64,000 nucleotides of DNA, taken from positions 14,776,851 through 14,840,850 of the forward strand of contig NC_079877.1 in NCBI RefSeq assembly GCF_029227915.1, in the 5' to 3' direction. The translations under genes were made by a program, and so were the position numbers. Numbering within the stretch: the first letter of the stretch is position 1; every line of letters begins with the position of its first letter. The notes under the pieces were generated by a model, which was not told the origin of the DNA, did not search any database, and was given only the letters and a program-made list of their open reading frames with translations. This DNA comes from Hydractinia symbiolongicarpus. Lineage: Eukaryota; Cnidaria; Hydrozoa; Anthoathecata; Hydractiniidae. This document shows positions 24,546 through 35,548 of the stretch, piece after piece.

Positions 24546-25291
24546 TATGTTGACAAAACCAGTTTCTATCATGAAACAGACAGATACTGTCTGAAAAATT
24601 TCTATTAGCTGTGCACTCCAACGTTGAAAAAATCTTGAAATATCGTTAACATGTTTTTTTTTAATTGAAAATTGCACTAAAACTGCTTGATTTCTTTATT
24701 GGCGGTATGAATTGTTATCAGTTGCCAAGTGTCATAAAAAAAAGTGCAAAAATGTAAAACACAATTATTTGATACAATATGATACATATCAAACTTAAGG
24801 CAGGAGCCTGTGTCGAGAAATATGGAATGTGTTTATACTTAAACATCGAGATTGCTTTCTGGGGATAATTGGCGGATATGATAGAAATATTTTCCCCAAA
24901 TGCAGCGTTATTTTACGTTATTAATAAATACAATGTTGTCTTTCTTCAAAATATATATTGTGATTTAACATATTTAAATGCGTTTTCATTTATACGTTGC
25001 AACACGTTTTTAGCAAATTCTTTTTAACTTAAACTTGTTATGAAATTACGCTATGATACGTACTAACAATACAAGCCACTCGAAACTTTGCTTAACTCAA
25101 TCTAGCACTTTATGTCTGCATACCAGGCATGTGCTGAATATATATATATAAAAGCAAACTAAATTATTTTCAAAGCATTTGATAATAGTCTATCGAATGT
25201 AGTACTTCCACTCACCAGCATAACTTGAGACAGATTTCTCGTCACAATATCGATATTCACCAGAAATAATAATATGCGCAGTGTGCGCTAT

Positions 25292-25710
25292 TTACATAGT
25301 ATAATAATACAACTTTGATTGACCAGAGGCCCCTGATTTGGACCACAGGCCACCATCACGCCACTGGTCACATCTGCTGGATAAATAGGATGTATCAGCA
25401 GGCATAATTTTATACGAACCACAAGCTTTCGGTCTGCCTGTTATTTCACCCGCAAAGTAACGAAGAACGTCAAAACCCGCCGTATCATTCAGTGTGACAA
25501 TGTCAACCTGGTTGCCTTTACTTTGTTTTTGACAATATATACGTAGCTGTCGAGCATTGATTTCATCCTTAAGTAATTTCAACCCGTAAATATCCAACGC
25601 ATATATGCCTCCTCTCTCCATTTCCCCAAGTGTTAGCGGATTGCTTCTGTAAAAAAGTGTGGTGTCTGTGTCATCCACGGTAGTGATGTTAGCTATCAGT
25701 GTCCAACCCC
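25292..25710 (-). CDS. Fibrinogen-related gene terminal exon
   Basis: The exon follows acceptor TTCTTTACAG and opens GGGWTLIANITTVDD. It is open for its full 419 nt and ends at TAA 25294-25292. The block DVLRYFAGEITGRPKACGSY and the Asp-Thr-Ser / CDQW region are its most distinctive parts. Confidence 0.75.
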
Positions 25711-26733
25711 CTGTAAAGAAGTTAAAAGGGTTATTCTGTTTTAAGAAATTGTTATCTTCTTGTGCAGTAAACTATAGAAAACCTTCTGGCAGAGAGGAAA
25801 AGATTGCGGAACGAAATTTTGCGGAGAATGCTTTATGAAATTGTGCAGAATGTGAATATTAAAAGTAGTACTCGCAAACAGTTATTGTTCTGGTTGTATG
25901 ATCTATCTGAAGTGAAGTTTAAAGGAAAATGTAAACGAGTCGAAAATAAGGTGAAATGTGATATAAAAAGCGTCTGTGCTTGCATTAAAAATTTAATTGG
26001 AATGTAAATTTGCAAGAAAATGACAAATACGCTAACATTAATCCCCTATTCTTTCCTTCCCACGTACCACAATACGTTCCACAAGGTAGCGCTGCATATT
26101 ATGAAAGCGAAAGATTTCTTGCGCGTTTAAATTTATATTTCTTACGCTCTGAAATAGTATTTATACCTCCATCGGTGACAAGATCGCAGAACATTCGTGT
26201 AGATGTGTTAAAAATTTGGATCCAGTAATAAGAAGAAGGAAGATTCGAAATGTCTTCGTTTTCTTGACGTACATGTAAACATGACGATGCGGGGTTTGTG
26301 GTTGAACTCCCTGGTCCTATTAATACAAATTAAATATGTTATATCTGGAACAACTCTAATTGTATCCACGTTGTCGCTTTGTTTGTTGCATCTTAAAAAA
26401 ATTTGTTTGCAACCCTCATAGAATTTTCTTGTTCTCACAGGGAGTTTTTACATTTGTTATCTTCTATTCACGTTTATGATCTTTATAGATAAAAAGTTTA
26501 ATTGAAATTAGACGAAATGACATACCAATTGTAACTGTAACCGGTTCTTATTTTCTTTGTTGATAAAATAAATATTTCGAAGATAGTCTATCAGTGTCAT
26601 CTGTGTCAATGTTTGTTGTGAAAAATGTGTGCAATAACTTACCAATATAAACGCATCGATAGGTTTCCAACGATAGGACTTCACAATAAAAATTCTTTTC
26701 ACATGGCTTTAACGTTTCGCATATACTAGGAAG
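25292..26733 (-). CDS. Fibrinogen-related secreted protein (3' part of gene)
   Basis: Three minus-strand exons join in phase: 26733-26643, 26316-26167 and 25710-25292 (stop TAA at 25292). The first carries five cysteines (SICETLKPCEKNFYC, TYRCVYI) in an EGF/PAN-like pattern. The second has YYWIQIFNTSTRMFCDLVTD, and its junction with the third creates DGGGWTLIA, the hallmark start of fibrinogen-C-like domains. The last exon continues for about 139 residues with CGSYKIMPADTSYLS and a single CDQW, and ends YYYTM. Family members are secreted lectin-like or matrix proteins; a ligand cannot be read here. The domain is shorter and diverged from the canonical 220-residue fold. The 5' exons, including the signal peptide, are missing; the Helitron starting near 27.0 kb lies directly upstream. 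Confidence 0.72.
26167..26316 (-). CDS. Fibrinogen-related gene exon: linker and start of fibrinogen-like domain
   Basis: 150-nt phase 1-1 exon, acceptor TATTAATAG, donor GGAG|GTATAA. It has a Ser/Thr-rich linker (GPGSSTTNPASSC), then SSYYWIQ and FCDLVTDG. Confidence 0.7.
26643..26733 (-). CDS. Fibrinogen-related gene exon: Cys-rich (EGF/PAN-like) segment
   Basis: 91-nt exon between acceptor TTCTTTTAG and donor ATTG|GTAAGT, phase 0 to 1. It encodes LPSICETLKPCEKNFYC and then SLETYRCVYI. Confidence 0.65.
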
Positions 26734-27009
26734 CTAAAAGAACAATTTTGAACCTTAATGCTTGGAATAAAAATAGCAACTAATCGTCGCTTTTGTAATA
26801 AGGCTTAGATAAACATGTACGGGTATCGAAACTACACACCATCATTACTTGAAAAGTATTTTTCTGAAACCACAAATATCGCTCAAAATTTAAACTTTTT
26901 CAAACCGCTGTGTCCCTGCATTTTGGGGCGTAAGCTAGATTAGCTAGCAATTGTAGCTTACTGTTTGTATCTCTTTTTTTTGTCCCCTGCTCTGTCCTGT
27001 ATTTTGATG
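26734..27009. other. Gap between fibrinogen-related exons and Helitron
   Basis: No exon of the fibrinogen-related gene was recognised here. The Helitron left terminus probably lies in this stretch, but I could not place it. Confidence 0.4.
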
Positions 27010-27016
27010 CAAGGAC

Positions 27017-27024
27017 TATAAATA
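27017..27024 (+). promoter_or_regulatory. Candidate TATA box of the Helitron
   Basis: TATAAATA lies about 155 bp upstream of the first ATG of the Helitron (27180). It sits inside a 39-bp segment (27010-27048) nearly identical to Rep coding sequence at 30320-30359. Confidence 0.4.
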
Positions 27025-27179
27025 CATTGCCACAGTCAGCAAGGAAGTAGATTTACTTTTGTTTAATCTCATTTAGGTGCTAACTGCAGCTCTAGGTAGC
27101 GGTAGCAACCGTAGCATCGTAGAAATCGTGTCTCATTGTAGTCAATTGTAGCATTGTAGAACAATCAGACAAACTAATC

Positions 27180-28441
27180 ATGATATCTGTCCAAGCATAT
27201 CGTGCCACCATTGGTTCTTTTTATAATGTAGCTGCTAGCCACTCCAAAAATAAGACAAATGAAACAGTAAATTTTCACAGCTATTCAGGAATGGTTTTTG
27301 ATCACAAGGTGGATAATAACAACGACTTCAATCATTTTTTGAAACTTTTTATTTCAATAATTTTCATGTGTTGTCTGAGCTGTAATATCAATCTTGCATC
27401 TTTGAAATTACTGTTATTGTTATCTGGTGACATTGAAAGCAATCCTGGACCCTTTAATAACAATGATATTGACTTCCAAATATCACTACAGGAATCTTAT
27501 GCCACCTATCTTCTAAATCAGTCGAATTCTGCTGATCGTATAGTCGCTTATGCTAGAAGTATTGGTCTGTCAAATATAACATATCAAGAAGTGTCAATAG
27601 GGGATGGCAACTGCTTTTATAGAGCTGTAGTACAGCAACTTAGTCGCCCTGAGATCAGACAAATTGTCCCCCTGACCTACACTTTCAAAATCACATCCAA
27701 CTACGAGCAGCTTTGGTCAAGTTTGTTCGCGAAAATAGTAATGTAGGAATTTTTCAAATTAACAGAGACTTTTTATCCATAAGCTCTGAAGAGTGGGAAC
27801 GGGACTTGCAAATTCAGTCAAGGTATACTGTTGATGTTGTGGAAATGTTCATGCGAGCTGCGTCAATAATGTTGGGCGTCAACATTTTGATAACATCTGA
27901 TACCAGTACTGCAATACACCCATATACCCTTATTAGTCCTACTCATGATGAAACACATAATATTCCTGGTGAACAACAAGTGGCACATCTATTGACTGAT
28001 GGTACCACTGCTGGTGCTTTTATTTTGCTTGGTAGGGTTAATGAAAATCACTACCAATCGTTGGTCTTTGATGACAAAGTGAGCAATCCTTCCGTTACAT
28101 CACCCACATCACTCAGTCCATCTAAAAAATATCCTCGTTTGTCATCACAAAATCCTAAAAATATAACCAATCAAAAACCTGTTGAAATGGAAATTACTAC
28201 GTTGAATCAAAATCCAGACTTCCTAGTAGAAAAAATAATGAAATCGTATATGTCTGCTACTATAATACCAAAAAGAGTCAAGCCTAAACGCAAGCCAAGT
28301 TATAATAAAGAAGCTGCTTTGAAGCTAAAGTGTCTGCAGTTGAATATTAAATATGAAGAACCTAAAGTTAATGAAACAAATATCGAAACAACAAACAGAC
28401 ACAGGCGAATAAGTTATAGCTGCAAAAAAAACCGTTTCTAA
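27180..28441 (+). pseudogene. Helitron ORF part 1: signal-like leader, 2A-like peptide and OTU cysteine protease
   Basis: From ATG 27180, residues about 53-82 are hydrophobic (LKLFISIIFMCCLSC ... LKLLLLLSG) and run into GDIESNPGP, with NPG at residues 88-90 and Pro 91 (27441-27452). This fits the 2A ribosome-skipping consensus D(V/I)ExNPGP. The OTU domain follows: SIGDGNCFYRAV (Cys145 of the catalytic triad) and, after a frameshift near 27715, the C-terminal part to ENHYQSLV (catalytic His, about 28055). The pairing of a hydrophobic leader with 2A recalls 2A signal sequences of sea-urchin NLR genes and the leaders of some CR1-like retrotransposons. Inference: skipping would release the OTU-Rep-helicase chain without the leader. 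Confidence 0.85.
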
Positions 28442-28448
28442 AACAGCC

Positions 28449-28733
28449 ATGGATAAGCAGAAAAATGCTAATTTAAAAAAACCACCTGCCTGCAAATGTA
28501 CATGCGCCCCGCCACCTAATACACTTCCAATTATTACACACAACCAGGTGAATATTTTACCAACCACACAGTCCATACCATCCACACAGTCAGTGCCTAC
28601 AATTGTCACAGACAACCTGACCACTGAACAAGATCAAATTTATGGAAATGAAACATCCACCATTCATCAAAATCCTGATGTTGTGGCAGCTGTAATACAG
28701 TTTGAGGAAGGTGAGAAGCTTAGCAACCTGTAA
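28449..28733 (+). pseudogene. Helitron ORF part 2: Pro/Thr-rich linker with CxCxC motif
   Basis: The frame differs from the preceding and following parts. It contains KKPPACKCTCAPPP and a low-complexity Thr/Pro/Ser stretch, which looks like a linker between OTU and the Helitron N-terminal region. It may be read with its neighbours if the breaks at 28440 and 28710 are frameshifts or a spliced-out intron. Confidence 0.55.
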
Positions 28734-29913
28734 AACTTGTCGTGAAACCCGGCCAGTATTTCATGCTACTCCTCCTATCAGTCCTACTGCAGAAAATGAA
28801 ACAAAACCAATTACCGTAAAGCCTTTGAAAATTTTCAGCGATAAAAGGTGTGACAGGTGTCATCGGGAGAGCCTTAGTCGTTTTAAAAAGAATGTAACAA
28901 CTTCTGCTAGATTTTCCGGTACACTGTCAGTTGATGATGATGATTTGGGCCCATTACACGATAACATCCGCCATAACGATATGCATTTTTTACCGGTACC
29001 ACCATATCTTCAAAATTTGACCATACTGGAAGTAGCATTGATTCGTCGTATCACTGTTATCATGAATATACACCTCCTGCGATATGGCATGCTTGCATCA
29101 AAAGGACATTGTATCAGTTTTCCTCAGAGAATGCAAATTGCTAAAGAATTGCCATCGTTACCATCTGAGGTTGGAATAGTGGTTATTAAAAAGAAAGGAA
29201 GTCAAAATTCAGTTCAAAAGTATACTGTGCAAAGGAATAAAGTTGAAAATGCATTACGAGGGCTGTGTTTTGGATACCCAGAAGGTGGCACTGAATATTC
29301 AGATACTAATAGTGAACATCTATACAATGGCTCTGATCACATTGACAAACCTTTAAAAGGACGCTACTTTCAGTTCCTACCGAATGAGTACTATAAGGAT
29401 GTTTCGATAAAATATGAGCGCATTCAAAATTTACCAGAGATGCGTTCTGAATTACCTGGCTTGCCTGTTGTTGAAATGCCACATATTATACCAGAGGAAC
29501 ACAAGGGTCCTGCTGAAAATCAATTTCTGGAAAACTTACCTCAAGATGACGAAAGTATAACCCGTTCTGGTTTAGTTTGTCCACTTGAATCTAAAGATGC
29601 TGACAAAGAGTTGCGAACAATACTGCAGAAGCTCTTGGGCTCTGAAGATGCAGTTAATCAAGCTATTGAACATGGCACAATTGCGAATGCAAATTTGGAA
29701 TATACGCGAGAGCAGCCTATTCGAGAATTAAAAACTCCTAATTTTTTTACTATGGCATACCCAACTGTTTTTATTAATGGAAATTGTGACTTAACGGTTC
29801 CAAGGTTGAGTAAAATTAACTTTGAAGAATACATCGAACATATATATTATTGTTCTGATAATCGTGTAGCGCGTCATCCATACCTAAAATTTTTCTTATT
29901 AAATATGCGCTAA
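28702..29913 (+). pseudogene. Helitron ORF part 3: N-terminal zinc-binding and DUF6570-like region
   Basis: Starts with two Cys pairs, ATCKTCRETRP and DKRCDRCHRE, a likely zinc-binding unit. Then come LPPYLQ-type segments (VPPYLQNLTILEVALIRRI) and GHCISFPQRMQIAKELP, typical of the region preceding Rep in Helitron proteins. It ends KFFLLNMR followed by TAA at 29911-29913, and the next frame continues directly with RMQALQQGNFLVSQQ, so the stop lies inside a conserved block. Confidence 0.85.
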
Positions 29914-32184
29914 CGAATGCAAGCACTACAGCAGGGTAACTTTCTTGTTTCCCAACAATTAAATGATGCGCATCTCACAATTGCTGAACTGAGAGATAAT
30001 TTACAAAATGACGATGATTCAGTTCCACGAAAAATTATTAGTATTGGAAAAACCTGGTGAATACTGATCCATACTGGAGAGACCAAAAAAAAAGTGGATG
30101 CTTTGTTGTTTTTCAGACGAAATGAGTTTGGCGATTTACCGGCCTATTTTGATACCAACTGTTGTGCAGAATTTCATTGGAAACCATTACATGAATTACT
30201 TATTAAGTATCATGCCTTAATAAACAATTTAAACGAAGATACTGTGCGGCAACAAATGGAAAACGACAGCAAATTTAAGCGGGAAATGATTCTACAAAAT
30301 CTTCATATCGTCACACACACAAGGACTATAAATTACTTTGCCACAGTCAACAAGAAAGTGTTTCAATATAATGATAGTTGGTGGCGATATGAATTCGCTA
30401 AAGGTCGAGGTGAGATACATGGTCACGCAATTATATCGTCCTCTAAACACGCTGAAAGGGTCAAAACAATCATGGATGGATTGTCGAATGATGTACCTGA
30501 CTCACAAGCATCCCAAACTGCTGCACAAGAACTTCAAAATTGGTTCCAAACCACAAATGAAGACAGTGATGACATTTTTTCACCCATATTTACTTCACTG
30601 CATCCTGCTGGGGGGAATGAAATTATAGATGCCTCTGGAATTAGAACTTGGGTTCCGAACAAAAATCAATAGGCAACACCAGAAGGGAGTCAAGCTCCTC
30701 CAGACCATAACCCATTGGTGCAAGAACTTGCAGATGTCGCTAACCATAAAGGTGGTATTGGAGAGCAACATACTTATCTTGGTAATAGAATAGGTCTCCA
30801 TAATTGTAATTCCAGTTGTTTGCGTTATCGTCGTAAGAATAATAAGGAAAAGGATACCGCTCCAAAAAAGTACTGTCGTTTTTATTTTGGTGATCTTGAT
30901 CCACAAACCAAAAAAACAAGTGGCAAAGGGATTCATCCTTTTCATGCTGTCATAACAAAAGGGGAACATCCTAGATATGAGGGACCACGCGATCATCCTC
31001 GCCTAATGATGCATGTTAAAACACGTCTGCTTAGTTGGCTAGCAAATTGTGACAGTCAAGTCATTATCGATCAGAATCTTCTGGCTCTTCAAAAAAACAT
31101 TGCTGGTTATGCTTGCAAGGCGGCAGCCTCAACTGAAGATTTGGTACATGTGTATCAGCATCTCATTGAAAACACTGCTGATGGAAGCACTGTTAAAAAT
31201 TTGGCTCAACGACTACTTCAAAAAATTGCTGGTCTAGTAGATGTACCAGGTGCTGCGGCAGATTTTATTAATAGTGGTGGCCGTTTGACTAGATGTACCA
31301 GGAATTTTCGATACATTGGTATCAGTGGCTTCCGAGCATTGGATTCTTCTGGTGAAGATGGAACCCTTACAAATAGTAGCACATTGGATAAATACTTGAG
31401 CGATAAGCGTAGAGAAACTGAGCCAGAAATATCATTATGGAACTGGAGCAAGAAATGTAATTGTACCTGCAAAGTAGATCACGTGCCAGTTTTTACAGGA
31501 ATATCTACAAAACCTGTTTGGCCTGTTACTGAGGACTATGCAAAAGCTATGCTCGTTATATTTTCTGTTGGAACGTGGCATAATACTGAAGAATTGAAGG
31601 GACAACATGAGTCATTTGCTGCTGCTTTGGCTTCCTTTGTTCAAACTGAAAACTGTCCCCCTATATTAATAGATGCATTGAAGGAGGCTAAACAATCATT
31701 CGATAAAAAGAATGAGAGAAAACAAAGTCACACTCGTGTAATCAATAATGAAACCGATAATCAGTCATGTCAATCATCACAATATACAGATGCAAGTTCT
31801 CAAAGTTCCCAAAATTCAGTCATTGCACAAATGAACATAGGCAGAGCGATAATGAGAGATATTGCAAGGCATCACGTTGCTGATATCAATGAGCCGGATG
31901 TACAACAAGTTCTTCCCAATGGAGGGCCTACATTTGATTGGAATAATTATGCAATTCAAAGTTTTGGTAGTCAATGGCCAATTAATGCTGACACATGGTT
32001 AAATTCTATATCTGAAGAAGTAGAAAGAAATGAATTGCAGCTGGCTGATGATTGTACCTTACCCCAAATAAACATCTTAAATGATAATGAATTACAGAGA
32101 ACAGTCATTGGTATAAATCTTCAGCATTTATTGCAAGTTGCAAAAGGAACTTTGCCAACAGGTACCCAGCCATTATGTTTATAA
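29914..32184 (+). pseudogene. Helitron ORF part 4: HUH-type Rep nuclease
   Basis: Nicks and joins single-stranded DNA in rolling-circle transposition. Visible in order: NTDPYWRDQKKK (shifted frame, 30058-30093), LPAYFDTNCCAEFHWKPL, and YEFAKGRGEIHGHAI with the metal-binding HGH at 30418-30426. Glycine between the two His is unusual, since a hydrophobic residue is the rule. The likely catalytic Tyr is in NIAGYACKAAAS (Tyr codon 31108-31110). A TAG at 30670-30672 and a frameshift pair near 30055/30092 interrupt it, and a TAA at 32182-32184 separates it from the helicase. Confidence 0.9.
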
Positions 32185-33750
32185 ATACAAGGAACAGCTG
32201 GTGTTGGGAAAACATTCATCATTACTGCGCTCACCAGAATTGTTCGTCGTATTTTTAAGCGAAATTTTGCTGTTATGAATTTGGCCCCAACTGGTGCAGC
32301 AGCAGTCCTCATACCTAATGGTCGCACTATACATTCAATGACTCCACCACCACACAAACTGAAAAAAGATAAGAATTTAAATTCTGTCCAGCTTTCTGAC
32401 TATCCGTTGGGTGATGTATCTCTAAGAAAGCTGAGAAAGTATACAGGTATGCATGAAAACAGTGAGCTGAAATTATTTCAACTTAATATTGATGAACGTA
32501 GCATGCAGTCGAAGCTTCTTGTGGCCTGGTGCAGCCAAAGATTATGCGAGGCTACGGGAGACTTTGATAATTATTATGGTGGTGTACCAGCTGTCAATTT
32601 CTTTGGTGACCTTGGTCAGCTTGGACCAATTCGTGCTTTGGATCTACATCAGCCACCAAAACACGATGATTCGACAATCAACTTTGCTGGCTATGCAATC
32701 TATCGCTCGTTTCAAGATGTTATTGTTCTTACAGAAACAATGCGTCAAGGCCCAGATCAGTTAGCTTTTTTGCAGCGACTACTTAGAATACGTAATGGAT
32801 CGATCACTCAATAAGACTGGCAAGATATAAATAGTCGTTACGAAGATGCTTTGCCACAAACCGAAAAATGTAACTTTTCGCATGGTCGTGTCCTTACATT
32901 GATGGAAACATGGAATGAAGTTAACGAGGAAAATCACAATAAATTAGCTAGCCTTGGTGTGCCTGTTGCTGTAATTCCATCAAGAGGCCGTGGTAAACAC
33001 CACTCTTTGACTGATAAGCAACTGGGTCAAATACCGCTGAGATCTTTAATGGCAGTTGGTGCAACTGTAATACTCACTAAGAACCAAAAAGGTCTTACGG
33101 GCCTCGGTCTTAATAATGGTGCGATGGGAAAAGTAATTGCAATCCTTTATTCGCCAAATATGTCACCACCTGAATTTCCTATAGCTGTCATTGTCGATTT
33201 CCCAAATTATAAAGGCCCAATATGGATTCCAGAACATCCAACATGGATACCAATTACTGCTGTTGAAGGTCGATGTGAATCTAATTATTGCAGCAGAAAT
33301 GGCCTGCCATTGATGCCAGGATATATATTTGCTAACAATTTGATAACAATTGCTAAAAGTCAGGGTATGTCGATTGGAGATGGTAAAACTGCCACCCACA
33401 TGCGTATCAAGTTACAACAATCAATTCAGATGGAAAAAAATAACCTTGGTACAGCTTACACTGCATTTTCAAGATGCGAAAAAGAAAGGAATTGGGCACT
33501 TGTCGAGCCAATTACTCAAGAACGTCTCTTGTACGTTAATACACATCCTCGTATGAAAGCCAGACAAGAGGAAGAGCAACGGCTGAAAGCATTATCGAAT
33601 GAAACCATCAAAAAATTTGATATCACTATAGTAAAGTATATTAACTTGCTGAAAGACCTTGACGAGTTTTGCGATGATGATATTGAAGATGCAGTTTGTT
33701 CTTCACCATCTGCAGATTGCTCATGTATTATATGCACATCTCAATCATGA
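32185..33750 (+). pseudogene. Helitron ORF part 5: Pif1-like SF1 helicase
   Basis: Walker A IQGTAGVGKTF (32185-32217) follows directly on the TAA at 32182. Then APTGAAAVLIPNGRTIHS, FFGDLGQLGPI (Walker B-like and Q motif), LTETMRQ, and after a TAA at 32812, GATVILTKNQ, LNNGAMGKV and YTAFSRCEKERNW (motif VI region with Arg). The order is that of Pif1/RecD-like helicases fused to Helitron Rep. The C-terminus ends CSSPSADCSCIICTSQS, a small Cys cluster, stop at 33748-33750. Unwinds the donor strand during rolling-circle transfer. Confidence 0.92.
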
Positions 33751-33892
33751 TGATAATCACAACTGAAATTAACCTATGTTGCAGATAATATATACATTAA
33801 AAAACATTGTATATGTTCATATATTTGTTGTGAAATCAATATGCGAAGTAAAATTTTGATTTAGAAAATAAACAAAATAAAAACCGTCTGAC

Positions 33893-34269
33893 CATGAATT
33901 CGTAATTATTGGATGTAATAAGCCGAAGTCAAATACTTGATTTAATATCAATGTATAGTAAGCTGTATCCAAGAATCATGGTAAACATTTTTAATTCAAC
34001 AGACAGAATAGTTGTTTCTCAAAACAACCTTCCGCCCATGAATTCGTAATTATTGGATGTAATAAGCCGAAGTCAAACACTTGATCTAATATCAATGTGT
34101 AGTAAGCTGTATCCAAGAATCATGGTAAACATTTTTAGTTCAACAGACAGAATAGTTGTTTCTCAAAACAACCGTCTGCCCATGAATTCGTAATTATTGG
34201 ATGTAATAAGCCGAAGTCAGATAGTTGATTTAATATCAATGTATAGTAAGCTGTATCCAAGAATCATGG
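33893..34269. repeat. 144-bp tandem repeat, about 2.6 copies
   Basis: CATGAATTCGTAATTATTGG starts units at 33893, 34037 and 34181, each exactly 144 bp apart, with only a few substitutions between copies. The last copy stops after CCAAGAATCATGGT. It follows the Helitron helicase stop by about 140 bp and is probably part of its 3' non-coding region. Confidence 0.95.
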
Positions 34270-35260
34270 TTAAAATAAAGTAAAAATACTCTGCCTAACA
34301 TCAGGCATCACGATGTGTGATTATTATCAACAAACTCAATTTAAAGGCAAATTAATCCTCGTTTTTTGTAAGAAGCCTAAGCATTTGTGTGCACTCAAAG
34401 TTTATTAAAGTTTTGATAATTTGTGCATCAAATTTAAATTGTCCTTATTTAACACTGAAAAATCTTTTATTTACAAGGCTTTTTGTCTAAAATACATGCT
34501 CATTAACACATACCAAGTCTTAAGTTACTGAAGGCCCTAATATAATCAAGTTTGTAACCTGACTTTTGGGTTGATTTACCTTCTTGTCTTTTTTCCTTCT
34601 AAGAATGTAAAACAAAAGGTTTTTAACATTAAGCTAAGTCAATTTAAAAGTGGGTCACTTCTTGGTTTCCTCCCCCTTTTTTGTACTAAATTTTATGTGT
34701 TAATAAAAGCATACAGTGTATGACATTCTAAAAATTTAGTTACATATATTGCGTATGTATATATACTTAAAATTATGCCAGGGGTTCATATAACTTAATT
34801 TATGGAAACGTTACTGAGAGAAAACGTTTAAGCCAAAAAAGAAATGTTTTTTTGCATAAAATGAAATTTAAATTACATTGTGATTGACTTTACTAAGTTT
34901 CAAGTTTTACTAAGTTAACACAAAAATTAGATTTGAACTTTTTGTGTTTATTTTGCAAAAGTTTTTACAAATTAGGTATGATCCATCATTGAGTATGGTA
35001 ACTATTGAAACCAATGTCAGTAAATCCTGAAATGTAAAATCTGACACTTTAATGTTCCTCAAAATGAGTATTATGAAAAGATTTTATTATATGATAATTT
35101 TTAGCTGGCCATGATGATACTTATGATCCCCTAAGATATCACACAGTCTTGATTTTAAACCAAGAAGGAAAAAAATTAAAAATTATGTGAGGACAATAAA
35201 GAGATATATCGGTGAGGATAGGTCCGGTTGTAAGGGGATGGAGGAGACCGGCAATTAATA

Positions 35261-35548
35261 CCTTATGCGTACACAATTTTTGTGGATCTGGCCCAAAATG
35301 CTTTATTTTTAGATGACTTCATTTTCCAGAAATATGAGGTATAAATTTTTGCAGATGCCAAAAAGGTAGTAAAGGTATTCAGAAAAAAATATTTTCAAAT
35401 GTGCAACAAAGAACTCGATGTCCTAGGTTCTGGTTTAAAGTACGAACAAATAGAACATTTTTACGGATAAGAGATTTTTAAAATTTTTCACAGATTTTAT
35501 TATTGCACTTTTCAGCCAAATCCACAAAAATAAGTTGTACGCATAAGG
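35261..35548. mobile_element. MITE with about 33-bp TIRs and TA flanks
   Basis: The left end CCTTATGCGTACACAATTTT... and the right end, read inverted, CCTTATGCGTACAACTTATT... both continue into TTTTGTGGATYTGGC. TA lies directly outside each end (35259-35260 and 35549-35550), the target site of Tc1/mariner elements. No ORF inside, 288 bp. Confidence 0.7.

Larger units (their letters stand above)
27010..34270 (+). mobile_element. Autonomous-type Helitron (Helitron2/Helentron), multiply interrupted
   Basis: A single plus-strand coding succession runs hydrophobic leader, 2A-like site, OTU protease, Helitron N-terminal region, HUH Rep and Pif1-like helicase, followed by 144-bp tandem repeats. Rep plus helicase fused in one protein is diagnostic of Helitrons, and an OTU domain is known from the Helitron2/Helentron branch. 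Breaks: frameshifts near 27715, 28440, 28710 and a pair at 30050-30092; stops at 29911, 30670, 32182 and 32812. The reading frame is otherwise well kept, so the insertion is fairly young or the assembly carries errors. Exact termini were not identified; the limits given are approximate. Confidence 0.93.

Noticed and set aside
27441-27452. Viral insertion suggested by the 2A-like motif
   Set aside because: The motif is in frame with OTU, and Rep-helicase follows; all neighbours are Helitron, and 2A-like sites are known in animal mobile elements.
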